A DNA stretch of 64,000 bases, taken from Burkholderia savannae. GTDB taxonomy: Bacteria; Pseudomonadota; Gammaproteobacteria; Burkholderiales; Burkholderiaceae. Below, in pieces: positions 17,489 to 27,039 of this stretch (position 1 is the stretch's first letter; each line of letters starts with the position of its first letter). The stretch spans positions 2,232,001 to 2,296,000 of the forward strand of contig NZ_CP013418.1 in the NCBI RefSeq assembly GCF_001524445.2, written 5' to 3'. Made by a program: the position numbers and the translations under genes. The notes below the pieces were generated by a model. The model was not told the DNA's origin. It saw only the letters and a program-made list of their open reading frames with translations, and searched no databases.

Positions 17489-18604
17489 TCAGTCGAGCAT
17501 TTCGTCCGCATGCATATAGGCGCGGCCGAGCGCGCGGGCGACCGCTTCGTGCGTGACGTGGCCGTCGCAGACGTTCAGTCCGGCGCGCAGATACGGATCA
17601 TCGGCGAGCGCGCGCTTCCAGCCTTTGTTCGCGAGCGCGATCGCATGGCGAATCGTCGCGTTGCCGAGCGCGAACGTCGACGTGCGCGCGACCGCGCCGG
17701 GCATGTTCGCGACGCAGTAATGAACGACGCCGTCGACGACGTAGGTGGGCTGCGCGTGCGTCGTCGCGCGGGACGTTTCGAAGCAGCCGCCCTGATCGAT
17801 CGCGATGTCGACGACGACCGCGCCGGCGCGCATCTTCGAGACCATCTCGCGCGTGACGAGCCGCGGCGCGGACGCACCGGGCACCAGCACCGCGCCGATC
17901 ACGACGTCCGCGTTGCGCACCGCATCGTCGATCGCATGCGCGTTCGAATGGAGCGTCGCGATTCGGTTGCCGAAGATCAGGTCGAGCTGGCGCAGGCGAT
18001 CGACGCTGGTGTCGAGCACGGTCACGCGCGCGCCGAGCCCGACCGCCATCTGCAGCGCGCAAGTGCCGGCGACGCCCGCGCCGAGCACGACGACGTGCGC
18101 GGCCGGCACGCCGGGCACGCCCGCCATCAGCAGGCCCATCCCGCCGCCGGGGCTTTCGAGGTGCGCTGCGGCGACCTGAATCGACATGCGTCCGGCCACC
18201 TCGCTCATCGGCGCGAGCAGCGGCAGGCCGCCGCCGGGCGCGGTGACGGTTTCGTACGCGATGCAGACCGCGCGCGACTTCACGAGCGCGGCGGCCTGCG
18301 CGGGATCGGGCGCGAGATGCAGGTAGGCGTACAGGATTTGCCCGCGCCGCAGCATCGCGCATTCGGCCGGCTGCGGCTCCTTGACCTTGACGATCATGTC
18401 GGCGCGCGCATAGACGTCGGCCGCGTCGTCGGCGAGCATCGCGCCGGCCGCCGCGTAATCCTCGTCCCGCAGGCCGATCGCCGCGCCCGCGCTGCGCTGC
18501 ACAAGCACCTGATGGCCGTGCAGCGCAAGCTCGCGCGCGCCCGCCGGCGTGAGGCCGACGCGATATTCGTAGACCTTGATTTCCTTCGGCACGCCAATCA
18601 GCAT
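17489..18604 (-). CDS. ald: Alanine dehydrogenase
   Basis: NAD-dependent alanine dehydrogenase, 371 aa, converting L-alanine to pyruvate and ammonia. It begins with the typical MLIGVPKEIKVYEYRVGLTP. The substrate-binding lysine is in IVKVKEPQ (about 73-80) and the catalytic histidine in YAYLHLAPD (about 96). The Rossmann motif VVLGAGVAGTCA lies near 170, and the late motif VVVDIAIDQGGCFETSRATTH is diagnostic of the family. GAGGAGA precedes the ATG by a normal distance, so the longer upstream frame is excluded. It appears monocistronic. Confidence 0.95.
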   Translation of the reverse strand: MLIGVPKEIKVYEYRVGLTPAGARELALHGHQVLVQRSAGAAIGLRDEDYAAAGAMLADDAADVYARADMIVKVKEPQPAECAMLRRGQILYAYLHLAPDPAQAAALVKSRAVCIAYETVTAPGGGLPLLAPMSEVAGRMSIQVAAAHLESPGGGMGLLMAGVPGVPAAHVVVLGAGVAGTCALQMAVGLGARVTVLDTSVDRLRQLDLIFGNRIATLHSNAHAIDDAVRNADVVIGAVLVPGASAPRLVTREMVSKMRAGAVVVDIAIDQGGCFETSRATTHAQPTYVVDGVVHYCVANMPGAVARTSTFALGNATIRHAIALANKGWKRALADDPYLRAGLNVCDGHVTHEAVARALGRAYMHADEMLD

Positions 18605-19715
18605 GATTCGTCTCCTCGGGTGATCGCCCGGCGTCGAGCCGCTGAGCTCGTTACGATCGTCTTGTCCGTGTCGCTGCGTCGATTTCTCGCGGATCGCCGT
18701 GCCGTTGCGCGCAGGCCGCAACGGCCGGCGTGGCCGCCGTCGCCGGCCGTTCGTCGCCGCGAAGCGCGGCGGCGGGATTGCCGCGGACATCGCTCGAATG
18801 CGCGGGCCGAGGCAACGAATGTTTCGTTGCCGCCGCCGCGCGATTTATCTGCATTCCCGACGAAATGCCGCCGAGGGTCGGCTTGGCCGCCTATGTCCAA
18901 CTGGCGTTCGGTGCGGCCTGACGTGAGGCGCGCCGCCCGCGCGTTCGCGCCGCGACGGATGCCGCACGCCGCCGGCCGATTCGACGCCGGATTGCGCACA
19001 TGAATCGTCAACGCATCAATAACGGATTCTAGGTCGAAACGGACGGAAACCTTGCCGCTGCCGCATCGAACCTCGATGCTCGGCCCGACCGCTTGCTTTG
19101 CTTCTCGGCGCGCCTGTTTCGCGTTTCGACGGCGGCTCGTCGCCGGCACGGATGGCGCTGCGTCAGGCCGGCTTCGCTTTCAGGCATCGCGAGGGAGCGC
19201 CGTCCGGAACGCGCACGCGATTTCGCGTGATGGGCGTTGGACGGCGCGGGCGGCCGATCGGTCAGATCGGTCCGATCGGTCCGATCGGCGACGGAACGAT
19301 GCGCGTGCCCGGCATCGGCGGCCGCCGCGTCGGGCGGACTCGCGCCGGCGACGTTGCCGATCGCCGGTGAACGGCCATGGTTGCCGTCGTTCGTCGACAT
19401 CGATGTCGATCATCCGTTGCGCGCGACGATCGATGGACGCCGGCCTGCGTTCGATGCGCGGCGCGTCGGCCCGGACGCCGGCAGCGCCGCGACGCCCGGC
19501 TTCGACCGTTTCGTCGATGTCGATATCGACATTGGCGCTGGTGGCGGCGTAGGCGCCGGCATCGGCGTCGAGTCCGATCGACGTCACGCCCATTCGCGCC
19601 GCCCCGGCCGCCCTCCGATATCGACGCCCCTTCGCGACGCTCGCGCCGAATTCGTTTCGCTCGACGCCATCTGACGTATAACGAATGGTGGTGTCTGCTC
19701 TCCGGGAGGGAGACG
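18605..19715. other. Long intergenic region
   Basis: About 1.1 kb between divergent ald and the crotonase gene. No gene is supported on either strand; the open frames are Arg/Pro-rich. It includes a four-unit 9-bp tandem repeat (19256-19291). Confidence 0.5.
19256..19291. repeat. 9-bp tandem repeat, four units
   Basis: Four successive units of GATCGGTCC with minor changes in the first and last copy. No gene overlaps it. Confidence 0.7.
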
Positions 19716-20492
19716 ATGGACGAAGTCCTTTTCGCAACGGATGGCGCGGTGTGCACGATCACCCTCAACCGGCCGGAGCGCCGCAACGCCGTCGACGGCC
19801 CGACCGCTTCGCAGCTGAGCGACGCGTTCGCCCGGTTCGAGGCCGACGCCGCACTTGCGGTGGCCGTTCTGACTGGCGCGGGCGGCAACTTCTGCGCGGG
19901 CGCCGACCTGAAGGCCGCCGGCGATCCCGCGCGGCGCAACGCGCTCGACGCAACGGGCGGCGGGCCGGGGCCGATGGGGCCGAGCCGCATGGCGCTGTCG
20001 AAGCCGCTCGTCGCGGCGGTGTCCGGCTACGCGGTCGCGGGCGGGCTGGAGCTCGCGCTGCTGGCCGACATTCGCGTCGCGGAGGAGGGCGCCGTCTTCG
20101 GCGTTTTTTGCCGGCGTTGGGGTATCCCGCTGATCGACGGCGGCACGGTCAGATTGCCTCGCGTCGTCGGCATGGGGCGTGCGATGGACATGATTCTGAC
20201 CGGACGTCCCGTCGATGCGTCGGAAGCCAGGGAGATGGGGCTCGCCAACTATGTCGTGCCGAACGGCGAAGGGCTGGCTCACGCGACGCGCCTTGCCCGG
20301 CAGATCGCGCAATTTCCCCGGCAATGCATGTTGGCGGACCGGCGTTCCGCCTACGAGCAGTGGGATTTGCCGCTCGCGCAAGCGCTGCGCCGGGAAGGGG
20401 CGAGGGGCGTCCCGGTCGTGCTGGCGGAAGGCGTGGCCGGCGCCGCGCGCTTCGGCGCCGGGCAGGGGCGGCACGGCGCGTTTTCCGACTGA
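19716..20492 (+). CDS. Enoyl-CoA hydratase/isomerase family protein
   Basis: Crotonase-fold protein of 258 aa, a usual family length. The two oxyanion-hole segments are GAGGNFCAGADLKA (about 52-65) and VSGYAVAGGLELALLADIRVA (about 102-122). The region FGVFCRRWGIPLIDGGTVRLPR carries the position where classical hydratases have the catalytic glutamate, but no Glu is evident there, so the exact reaction (hydratase, isomerase or other) is uncertain. GGGAGGGAG lies 5-6 nt before the ATG. It is isolated; the Vgb-like gene starts 88 nt downstream on the same strand. Confidence 0.88.
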   Translation: MDEVLFATDGAVCTITLNRPERRNAVDGPTASQLSDAFARFEADAALAVAVLTGAGGNFCAGADLKAAGDPARRNALDATGGGPGPMGPSRMALSKPLVAAVSGYAVAGGLELALLADIRVAEEGAVFGVFCRRWGIPLIDGGTVRLPRVVGMGRAMDMILTGRPVDASEAREMGLANYVVPNGEGLAHATRLARQIAQFPRQCMLADRRSAYEQWDLPLAQALRREGARGVPVVLAEGVAGAARFGAGQGRHGAFSD

Positions 20493-20579
20493 GGCGCGTC
20501 GCCGTCCAGCGTCGATAAAGGGGCGGCGATCGAACCGCCGGCGCGCTTTGATACCCGTTCATCGGGCAGGGAGGCGAAC

Positions 20580-21623
20580 ATGCCGAGGATTGCGAGAGAG
20601 CGTTTCGTCGCGGCGGCGCGCAGGGTGCTCGGCAGCGGGCCGGCCGCGTCGCTCGCGGCGTGCCTGGCGAGCGCGATGCTCGCCGTGGGGGCGGCGCGGG
20701 CGCAGCCGCCGTCGTTCGATTCGTACGCCGTCCCGGCCGGCAGCGCGCCGCACGATGTCGCGCCCGCGCCCGACGGCGCCGTGTGGTACACCGCGCAGGC
20801 GCGCGGCGCGGTGGGCCGCCTCGATCCGCGCGGCGGCAAGTCCGACTGGGTTCCGCTCGGCGAGGGAGCCGCGCCGCACGGCGTGATCGTCGGCCCGGAT
20901 CGGGCGGCATGGATCACGGACGGCGGCCTGAACGCGATCGTCCGCGTCGACTCGAAGACGCTCGCCGTCACGCGCTTTCCGTTGCCGAAGGAGCGGGCGA
21001 ACGCCAATCTGAACACGGCCGTCTTCGACACGCGCGGGCATCTGTGGTTTACCGGGCAAAGCGGCATCTACGGCGAGCTCGATCCGGCGAGCGCCCGCAT
21101 GCGCGTGTTCGATGCGCCGCGCGGGGCCGGGCCGTACGGCATCTGCGCGACGCCTGACGGCAGCGTGTATTTCGCGTCGCTGGCCGGCAACTATCTCGGC
21201 CGCATCGATCCGGCGAGCGGCGCGGCGCAGGTGATCGAGCCGCCCACGCCGAATCAGGGCGCGCGCCGCGCGTGGGCCGATTCGACGGGGCGCGTGTGGA
21301 TCAGCGAGTGGAACGCCGGAAAAGTGGGCGTGTTCGATCCCGCGACGCACCGATGGCGGGAATGGCGGCTGCCCGGTGAGCATCCGCATGCGTACGCGAT
21401 ATTCGTCGACGACCGCGACATCGTCTGGCTCAGCGAATGGAGCGCGAACGCGCTGGTGCGCTTCGACCCGCGCGCCGAGCGTTTCGACGTGTTGACGCTG
21501 CCGCGGCCGCACGCGAACGTGCGCCAGATGATGGGCCGTCGGGGAGAGGTCTGGTTGTCCGAATCCGGCACCGATCATCTGCTGCGCTACCGGTCTCGCG
21601 CGGCGGGCGACGGAAGCGACTGA
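20580..21623 (+). CDS. Vgb-like (streptogramin/virginiamycin B lyase family) beta-propeller protein
   Basis: Exported protein of 347 aa. A twin-Arg-containing signal region (RRVLGSGPAASLAACLASAMLAVGAARA) precedes about seven propeller blades with the repeat pattern APDGAVWYTAQARGAVGRLDP, GPDRAAWITDGGLNAIVRVD, TRGHLWFTGQSGIYGELDP and so on. Vgb enzymes linearise streptogramin B. Many chromosomal relatives lack tested lyase activity, and the signal peptide makes a periplasmic role more likely here than antibiotic inactivation. GGGAGG precedes the start. It could be co-transcribed with the upstream crotonase gene. Confidence 0.83.
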   Translation: MPRIARERFVAAARRVLGSGPAASLAACLASAMLAVGAARAQPPSFDSYAVPAGSAPHDVAPAPDGAVWYTAQARGAVGRLDPRGGKSDWVPLGEGAAPHGVIVGPDRAAWITDGGLNAIVRVDSKTLAVTRFPLPKERANANLNTAVFDTRGHLWFTGQSGIYGELDPASARMRVFDAPRGAGPYGICATPDGSVYFASLAGNYLGRIDPASGAAQVIEPPTPNQGARRAWADSTGRVWISEWNAGKVGVFDPATHRWREWRLPGEHPHAYAIFVDDRDIVWLSEWSANALVRFDPRAERFDVLTLPRPHANVRQMMGRRGEVWLSESGTDHLLRYRSRAAGDGSD

Positions 21624-22129
21624 CGGCGTGCGCCGCCGCCGGAACGGCGCTCGATCGAGTCGCGGGGGCCCTGTCCGGGCTTTTGCGATGCTCGACGGCA
21701 ACCCGGCCGCTCCCCGGCCGCGCCATGTGCCGACGTTGCCGCGCGCCGCGCATCGCTCGGGGCGACGCGCGGCTTCGCATGAGCATGAGCATGGATGCGT
21801 CGGATCGCGGATCGCGCATCGACGATTCTCCCGGCGCTGCATGAAGAGCCGGCGGCTCGCGGAGCGCGAGACGGCCAAACGCTGGCGGCGCGATGAACCC
21901 GCGCCGATCTCGACCCGCCCCGTCGAGAACGCGCAGCGCGAAGCCGGCCACGCGCACCGGCCTCCGCCTCGCACAAGACTTTCCACAAAAGCGAACAAAC
22001 TTGTTCCGATTATTTCGCTTTCTGCGTCGGCTTGCTCCTCTTACCCTTGCCGTACCCGATTGCGCGCCGTCGCCCGCCGCCGGCATTCGCACGCGCAATC
22101 GAGATGACAATCGAAACCGGAGACATCAC
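21624..22129. other. Intergenic ahead of the MFS gene
   Basis: About 505 nt with no supported gene; a somewhat AT-richer stretch around 21975-22030 may carry the promoter of the transporter. Confidence 0.5.
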
Positions 22130-23449
22130 GTGTCGCAAGCCCGCCCCCTTGCAACTGCCCCCTATGCCCGGCCGGCCGGGACCTTCGCCCGCCTTCGCTC
22201 CATCTTCAGCGGCTCGGTCGGCAACCTGATCGAGTACTACGACTGGTACGTGTATTCGGCGTTTTCGCTGTACTTCGCCAAGGTCTTCTTCCCGGCCGGC
22301 AGCCAGACCGTGCAGCTCCTCAACACGGCGGCCATCTTCGCGGTCGGTTTCGTCATGCGGCCGATCGGCGGCTGGCTGGTCGGCCTGTACGCGGATCGCA
22401 AGGGGCGCAAGGCCGCGCTGCTGATCTCGGTGCTCGCGATGTGCGTGGGTTCGCTGATCATCGGCTTGACGCCCGGCTATGCCACTATCGGCATCGCGGC
22501 CCCGGTTCTGCTGGTTCTCGCGCGGCTGCTGCAGGGGTTGAGCCTCGGCGGCGAATACGCGAGCTCGGCCACTTACCTGAGCGAAATGGCCGACAAGACG
22601 AACCGCGGCTTCTATTCGAGCTTCCTGTTCGCGACGCTGTCGCTCGGCCAGCTGCTTGCGATGGCGGTGCTTGTCGCGCTGCAGCAGTTTTTTCTGAGCG
22701 CCGCGCAACTGGAAAGCTGGGGCTGGCGCATTCCGTTCCTGATCGGATCTCTGGCGGCGGGCGTCGCGATCTTCCTGCGCCGCAACATGGAAGAAACGGA
22801 ATCGTTCGAACAGCATCGGCTGGGCAAGCGCAGCCGCACGCCGGTCGCGGAGCTGTTCAGGCACAAGCGCGAATGCCTGATCGTCGCGGGCCTGACGCTC
22901 GGCGGCACGGTCGCGTTCTACGCGTACACCACGTACATGCAGAAATTCCTGGTCAACAGCGCGGGGATGAGCAAGGCGGACGCGTCGATGGTGTCCGTCA
23001 TCAGCCTGATCGCGTTCGTGCTGATGCAACCGGTGTTCGGCAGCCTGTCGGATCGGGTCGGCCGCCGTCCGCTGCTGATCGCCTTCGGCGTGCTCGGCTC
23101 GGTGTGCACGGTGCCGATCTTCAACGCGCTGACGACGGTCTCGACCATGGGCGGCGCGCTCATGCTGATCTCGGCCGCGCTCTTCATCGTCAGCCTGTAT
23201 TCGTCCGTCAGCGCGGTCGCCAAGGCCGAGCTTTTTCCGGTCGGGATTCGCGCGCTGGGCGTGGGCTTGCCTTACGCGATCACGGTGTCGCTGTTCGGCG
23301 GGACCGCCGAATACATCGCGCTGTGGACCAAGAGCATCGGGCACGAAACCTGGTTCTTCTGGTATGTGTCCGCGTGCGTGCTGGCGTCGCTGCTGTGTTA
23401 TCTGTGGATGCCCGATCCCAAGCAGGTGTCGCGCATCGATCAGGACTGA
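22130..23449 (+). CDS. MFS metabolite:H+ symporter (KgtP/MHS-like)
   Basis: Twelve-helix major facilitator of 439 aa in the metabolite:H+ symporter family (KgtP, ProP, CitA relatives). Diagnostic elements are GSVGNLIEYYDWYVYSAFSLYFA at the first helix, GLYADRKGRKAALL (the inter-helix 2-3 motif), LARLLQGLSLGGEYASSATYLSE, and RVGRRPLL in the second half. It probably imports a small carboxylate with protons. The start is GTG at 22130 with GGAG about 9 nt upstream; in-frame sequence before it lacks transporter features. An amidohydrolase gene follows 242 nt downstream. Confidence 0.9.
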   Translation: MSQARPLATAPYARPAGTFARLRSIFSGSVGNLIEYYDWYVYSAFSLYFAKVFFPAGSQTVQLLNTAAIFAVGFVMRPIGGWLVGLYADRKGRKAALLISVLAMCVGSLIIGLTPGYATIGIAAPVLLVLARLLQGLSLGGEYASSATYLSEMADKTNRGFYSSFLFATLSLGQLLAMAVLVALQQFFLSAAQLESWGWRIPFLIGSLAAGVAIFLRRNMEETESFEQHRLGKRSRTPVAELFRHKRECLIVAGLTLGGTVAFYAYTTYMQKFLVNSAGMSKADASMVSVISLIAFVLMQPVFGSLSDRVGRRPLLIAFGVLGSVCTVPIFNALTTVSTMGGALMLISAALFIVSLYSSVSAVAKAELFPVGIRALGVGLPYAITVSLFGGTAEYIALWTKSIGHETWFFWYVSACVLASLLCYLWMPDPKQVSRIDQD

Positions 23450-23691
23450 ATCGGGCCGCGGCGCATGTGAAGGCGCGAGCGCGACGAATGTCCGCACCGG
23501 ATTTCGCCGCTCGCGCATCACGCGGTTTCGATGCGCCGCGAGGGCGATCGCGGCGGGCTCACCCGAGTCGGCGACCGTGAAGCGGCGCGGCGGGCAACGG
23601 GCGCGCCCGGCGACTCGGCCAGCCGACGCGCACGCGCGACGGGTTCCGCCCAGCTTGCGCAGGGTTTTTCTCACGCAACGAGGACGTAGCG

Positions 23692-24582
23692 ATGACCGGA
23701 CTTTCCCGCTTTTCCACCGCATCTGCGTGCGCGGCGCCGCTGCCGGATATCGAGCCGCCGCGCTTTGCAATGCCGCGCGGCGCGGTCGACACGCATGCGC
23801 ATGTCGTCTCGGCCGACCCCGCCTACCGGATGGTCGGCGATCGCAGCTACACGCCGCCGCCCGCGCCGGAAGAGAAGTATCTCGCGATGCTCGACGCAAC
23901 CGGGATGACGTACGGGGTGCTGGTGCAGATCAGCGTGTACGGCACCGACAACCGCTACATGCTCGAGGTGCTCGGCCGGCATCCGCGGCGATTGCGCGGC
24001 GTCGCGGTGGTCGCGCCCGACGTGTCCGACCGCGAACTGGAGGCGATGCATGCGGCCGGCGTGCGCGGCCTGCGCATCAACGTGCTGTTCGGCGGCGGCA
24101 TCGGCTTCGCGGCGATGGAGACGCTCGCGCATCGCGTGAAGGATCTCGGCTGGCATCTGCAATTCCTCATGGACGTCAAGGCGCTGCCCGAACTCATGCC
24201 GCGCATGATGAAGCTGCCGGTGACGGGCGTCATCGATCACATGGGCCATACGCCCGTGGCCGACGGTCTGTCGGCGCGGGGCTTCGTCGCGTTGCGCCAT
24301 CTGGTGACCGAGCACGGTTACTGGGTCAAGCTCTCCGGCGCGTATCGCATCAGCGAGCGATTCCCGACCTTCGACGACGCGGCGCCTTTCGCGCGAACGC
24401 TGATCGACGATGCGCCCGAGCGCATGGTGTGGGGCAGCGACTGGCCGCATGTGTCGCTCGCGCCGGAGCGCATGCCGAACACCGGCGGCCTGCTCAATCT
24501 CGTTGCCGATTGGGCGCCCGACGAGACCGCCCGCCACAAGATTCTGGTGAGCAATCCGGCCCGTCTGTACGGCTTCGCGTAA
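23692..24582 (+). CDS. Amidohydrolase-family lactonase (2-pyrone-4,6-dicarboxylate hydrolase-like)
   Basis: Metal-independent or mononuclear amidohydrolase of 296 aa with a TIM-barrel fold. The strand-1 motif is AVDTHAHV (about 26-33). Further landmarks are the RGLRINVLFGGG stretch, VIDHMGHTPV and the closing VWGSDWPHVS with the catalytic aspartate. This is the COG3618/LigI-type layout: such enzymes open lactones like 2-pyrone-4,6-dicarboxylate or 4-sulfomuconolactone, but specificity cannot be read here. GAGGA lies 9-13 nt before the ATG. Two MFS transporter genes flank it on the same strand, suggesting uptake and hydrolysis of one compound. Confidence 0.87.
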   Translation: MTGLSRFSTASACAAPLPDIEPPRFAMPRGAVDTHAHVVSADPAYRMVGDRSYTPPPAPEEKYLAMLDATGMTYGVLVQISVYGTDNRYMLEVLGRHPRRLRGVAVVAPDVSDRELEAMHAAGVRGLRINVLFGGGIGFAAMETLAHRVKDLGWHLQFLMDVKALPELMPRMMKLPVTGVIDHMGHTPVADGLSARGFVALRHLVTEHGYWVKLSGAYRISERFPTFDDAAPFARTLIDDAPERMVWGSDWPHVSLAPERMPNTGGLLNLVADWAPDETARHKILVSNPARLYGFA

Positions 24583-24599
24583 GAGCGCCCGATAACGGG

Positions 24600-24718
24600 G
24601 GCATGGAGCCATGGAGCCAATGGAGCCATGGAGCAAATGGGGCAATGGGGCAGTGGAGCAAATGGGGCAGTGGGCCGACGGGCCAATGATTCAGTGAGGC
24701 AATGGGGCCGTGAGGCCA
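24600..24718. repeat. Degenerate tandem repeat of ATGGAGCCA/ATGGGGCAA units
   Basis: About 120 nt made of imperfect 8-10 nt units (ATGGAGCC, AATGGGGC, AGTGGAGC), ending 46 nt before the downstream transporter start. It is intergenic and could vary by slippage. Confidence 0.7.
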
Positions 24719-24764
24719 CCGGGCGCTTTTCATGCGCCAATCGCCAATGAGGAGGAGACAACAC

Positions 24765-26030
24765 ATGAACGGCAACAGCCAGGTGTCGGCGGCCGGCGAA
24801 GAACGCTGGTTCGCACGGATGACAGTGGTCGAGAAGCGGACGTTCGTCGCCGCGTTCGGCGGCTGGGCGCTCGATGCGCTCGATTTCATGGTGTTCACGT
24901 TCGTCATCGCGACGTTGATCGACGTATTTCACATCGACAAGGCCCAGGCCGGCATGCTGGCGACGATCACGCTGCTGTTCTCGGCGATCGGCGGCTGGCT
25001 GGCCGGCATCCTCGCCGACCGCTTCGGCCGCGTCCGCATTCTGCAGTTCACGATCCTGTGGTTTTCCGCGTGCACGGTGCTGATCGGCTTTGCACAAAAC
25101 TTCGAGCAGATTGTTGTGTTGCGGGCGCTTCAGGGGCTCGGCTTCGGCGGCGAATGGGCGGTCGGCTCGGTGCTGATGGGCGAGATCGTGCGCACCGAAT
25201 ATCGCGGTCGCGCGGTCGGCACGGTGCAAAGCGGCTGGGCGATCGGCTGGGCGGTCGCGGCGATCCTGTACACGCTGTCGTTTTCCATGCTGCCGGAAAA
25301 TTACGCGTGGCGCGCGCTGTTCTGGGCGGGCGTCGCGCCGGCGCTGCTCGTCGTGTTCATCCGCAGGAAGGTGCCGGAGCCGGAGCTGTTCCAGCGCACG
25401 CGCAAGCGCGAAGCGGCAAGCGCGAATCCGATGCCGGCCTGGGCGATCTTTTCTCCCGCTCTCGTCCGGACGACGGCCCTGAGCGCGCTGCTCTGCACGG
25501 GCGTCCAGGGCGGCTACTACGCGGTCACGACATGGCTGCCGACGTTCCTGAAGACGGAGCGCCACCTGTCGGTGATCGGCACCGGCGGCTATCTGCTCGT
25601 CATCATCGCGGGCTCGTTCGCCGGATACCTGACGGGCGCCCATCTGACCGACCGTCTCGGCCGCCGCGCGAATCTTCTCGTGTTCTCCGTGCTGTCGGGC
25701 GCGTGCGTGTTCGTCTATACGCAGCTTCACCTGTCGAACCAGCAAATGCTGCTCCTCGGATTTCCGCTCGGCTTCTCGGCGTCGGGGATCTTCAGCGGCA
25801 TGGGCGCGTATCTGACCGAGCTTTTCCCGTCCGCGGTGCGCGCGAACGGGCAAGGGTTCGCGTACAACTTCGGACGCGGCATCGGCGCGCTGTTTCCGAG
25901 CCTGGTCGGCTATCTCGCGAAAACGGGCGGCCTCGGCACGGCCATCGGCATGTTCGCGGGCGGCGCCTATGTGATCGTGCTGATGGCGGCGCTGCTGCTG
26001 CCCGAGACGAAAGGGCGCGAGATTTCCTGA
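24765..26030 (+). CDS. MFS transporter, sialate:H+ symporter (SHS)-type family
   Basis: Twelve-helix carrier of 421 aa. It shows WALDALDFMVFTFVIATL in helix 1, GWLAGILADRFGRVRIL, LQGLGFGGEWAVGSVLMGE and HLTDRLGRRANLLVF. These fit the SHS/lactate or aromatic-acid groups (NanT/JEN1-like, AAHS) of acid:proton symporters. The start at 24765 has GAGGAGGAG just upstream and matches the family N-terminus. Downstream lies a LysR regulator, convergent, and beyond it an FMN-dependent hydroxyacid dehydrogenase, so a 2-hydroxyacid such as lactate or mandelate is a reasonable but unproven substrate. Confidence 0.88.
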   Translation: MNGNSQVSAAGEERWFARMTVVEKRTFVAAFGGWALDALDFMVFTFVIATLIDVFHIDKAQAGMLATITLLFSAIGGWLAGILADRFGRVRILQFTILWFSACTVLIGFAQNFEQIVVLRALQGLGFGGEWAVGSVLMGEIVRTEYRGRAVGTVQSGWAIGWAVAAILYTLSFSMLPENYAWRALFWAGVAPALLVVFIRRKVPEPELFQRTRKREAASANPMPAWAIFSPALVRTTALSALLCTGVQGGYYAVTTWLPTFLKTERHLSVIGTGGYLLVIIAGSFAGYLTGAHLTDRLGRRANLLVFSVLSGACVFVYTQLHLSNQQMLLLGFPLGFSASGIFSGMGAYLTELFPSAVRANGQGFAYNFGRGIGALFPSLVGYLAKTGGLGTAIGMFAGGAYVIVLMAALLLPETKGREIS

Positions 26031-26051
26031 CGCGAGCCGCCGTGCGCCCGC

Positions 26052-26939
26052 TCAGCGAAAATCCGCATGCCGCCGCACCAGCGCCAGCATCGACGGAATC
26101 AGCCCGCGCATGTCGCCGCGCCGCCACTGGAACGCATAGTTGAGCGGCGACAGCGGCGGCTCGCTCGTCAATTGCACGAGGCCGCCGCCCGTTCGCGCAT
26201 CGGCCCAATCGGCGGGCAGGAAGCCGATGCCGACGCCTTCGCGCAGCATGCCCGCCACCGCGCTCCAGTTGTTGCAGGTGATGCGTCGCGGATGGTCGAT
26301 GCCGCAGGCGAGCAGCCATTCGTCGAGGATGCGCGTGACGCCCGAGCCGGAAGGCAGAATGACGAGCGCATGGCGCGCGATCAGCTCGGGCGTCAACGTG
26401 CGTTCGCCGTCGACCAATTTCTCCGCGGCCATCCACGCGAACCGCGCTTCCGCCACCGGCTGCGACAGGATGCTGCCGCGCGACGAACGGCCCGCGACCA
26501 CCGCGAAATCGAGTTCTCCCGCATCCACTTTCTCTTCGAGCGCCGCGCCGACGTCGACATACGGCTCGAGGATCAACTGCGGATGCAGTTTCTGAACGGC
26601 CGCGACGAAGCGAGGCAGCCAGGTCAGCGCCGACAGCTCGCCGACGCCGAAGCGCAGGCGGCCCGTCAATCCCTTGTCTTCCGCGAACGCGTCCTGCAAC
26701 GCCGCGACGGCTTCCAGAACGCGAACGGCGGCCGGCAGCAGCGTTTCGCCGTCCTCGGTCAGCACGGCGCGGTGGCCGCTGCGGTCGAACAGCGTGCGTC
26801 CCACGGCCTGCTCCAGTTCGTTGATCCGCTTGGACAACGAAGAGATCGACAGGTGAAGCCGCTGCGCCGCCGTCGAGAAATTGGCGCAGGTCGCCGCCCA
26901 ATAGAAGGCGTCCAGTTGCTTGAGCGTCGGAGTTGCCAT
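26052..26939 (-). CDS. LysR-family transcriptional regulator
   Basis: Regulator of 295 aa with the standard winged helix-turn-helix (KQLDAFYWAATCANFSTAAQRLHLSISSLSKRINELEQAVG, residues about 7-47) and a periplasmic-binding-protein-like effector domain (about 90-295). It is divergent from the FMN-dependent hydroxyacid dehydrogenase gene, with 100 nt between the two starts, a normal arrangement for a LysR regulator and its target. The 26940-27039 spacer is AT-richer than its surroundings. The effector is unknown. Confidence 0.92.
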   Translation of the reverse strand: MATPTLKQLDAFYWAATCANFSTAAQRLHLSISSLSKRINELEQAVGRTLFDRSGHRAVLTEDGETLLPAAVRVLEAVAALQDAFAEDKGLTGRLRFGVGELSALTWLPRFVAAVQKLHPQLILEPYVDVGAALEEKVDAGELDFAVVAGRSSRGSILSQPVAEARFAWMAAEKLVDGERTLTPELIARHALVILPSGSGVTRILDEWLLACGIDHPRRITCNNWSAVAGMLREGVGIGFLPADWADARTGGGLVQLTSEPPLSPLNYAFQWRRGDMRGLIPSMLALVRRHADFR

Positions 26940-27039
26940 GGTTCTTCGCTTTTATCGAACGATTTCGTTTGAAGATTATCGCTTTTTATCGATACATCGG
27001 CTGCATAGAATGGCAGCGTCGCATCAGGAAAGCCCATAG

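Noticed and set aside
24600..24718. Possible small gene or phase-variable reading frame across the ATGGAGCC repeat
   Set aside because: Units are irregular in length and no ribosome site or conserved frame runs through them; kept only as a repeat.
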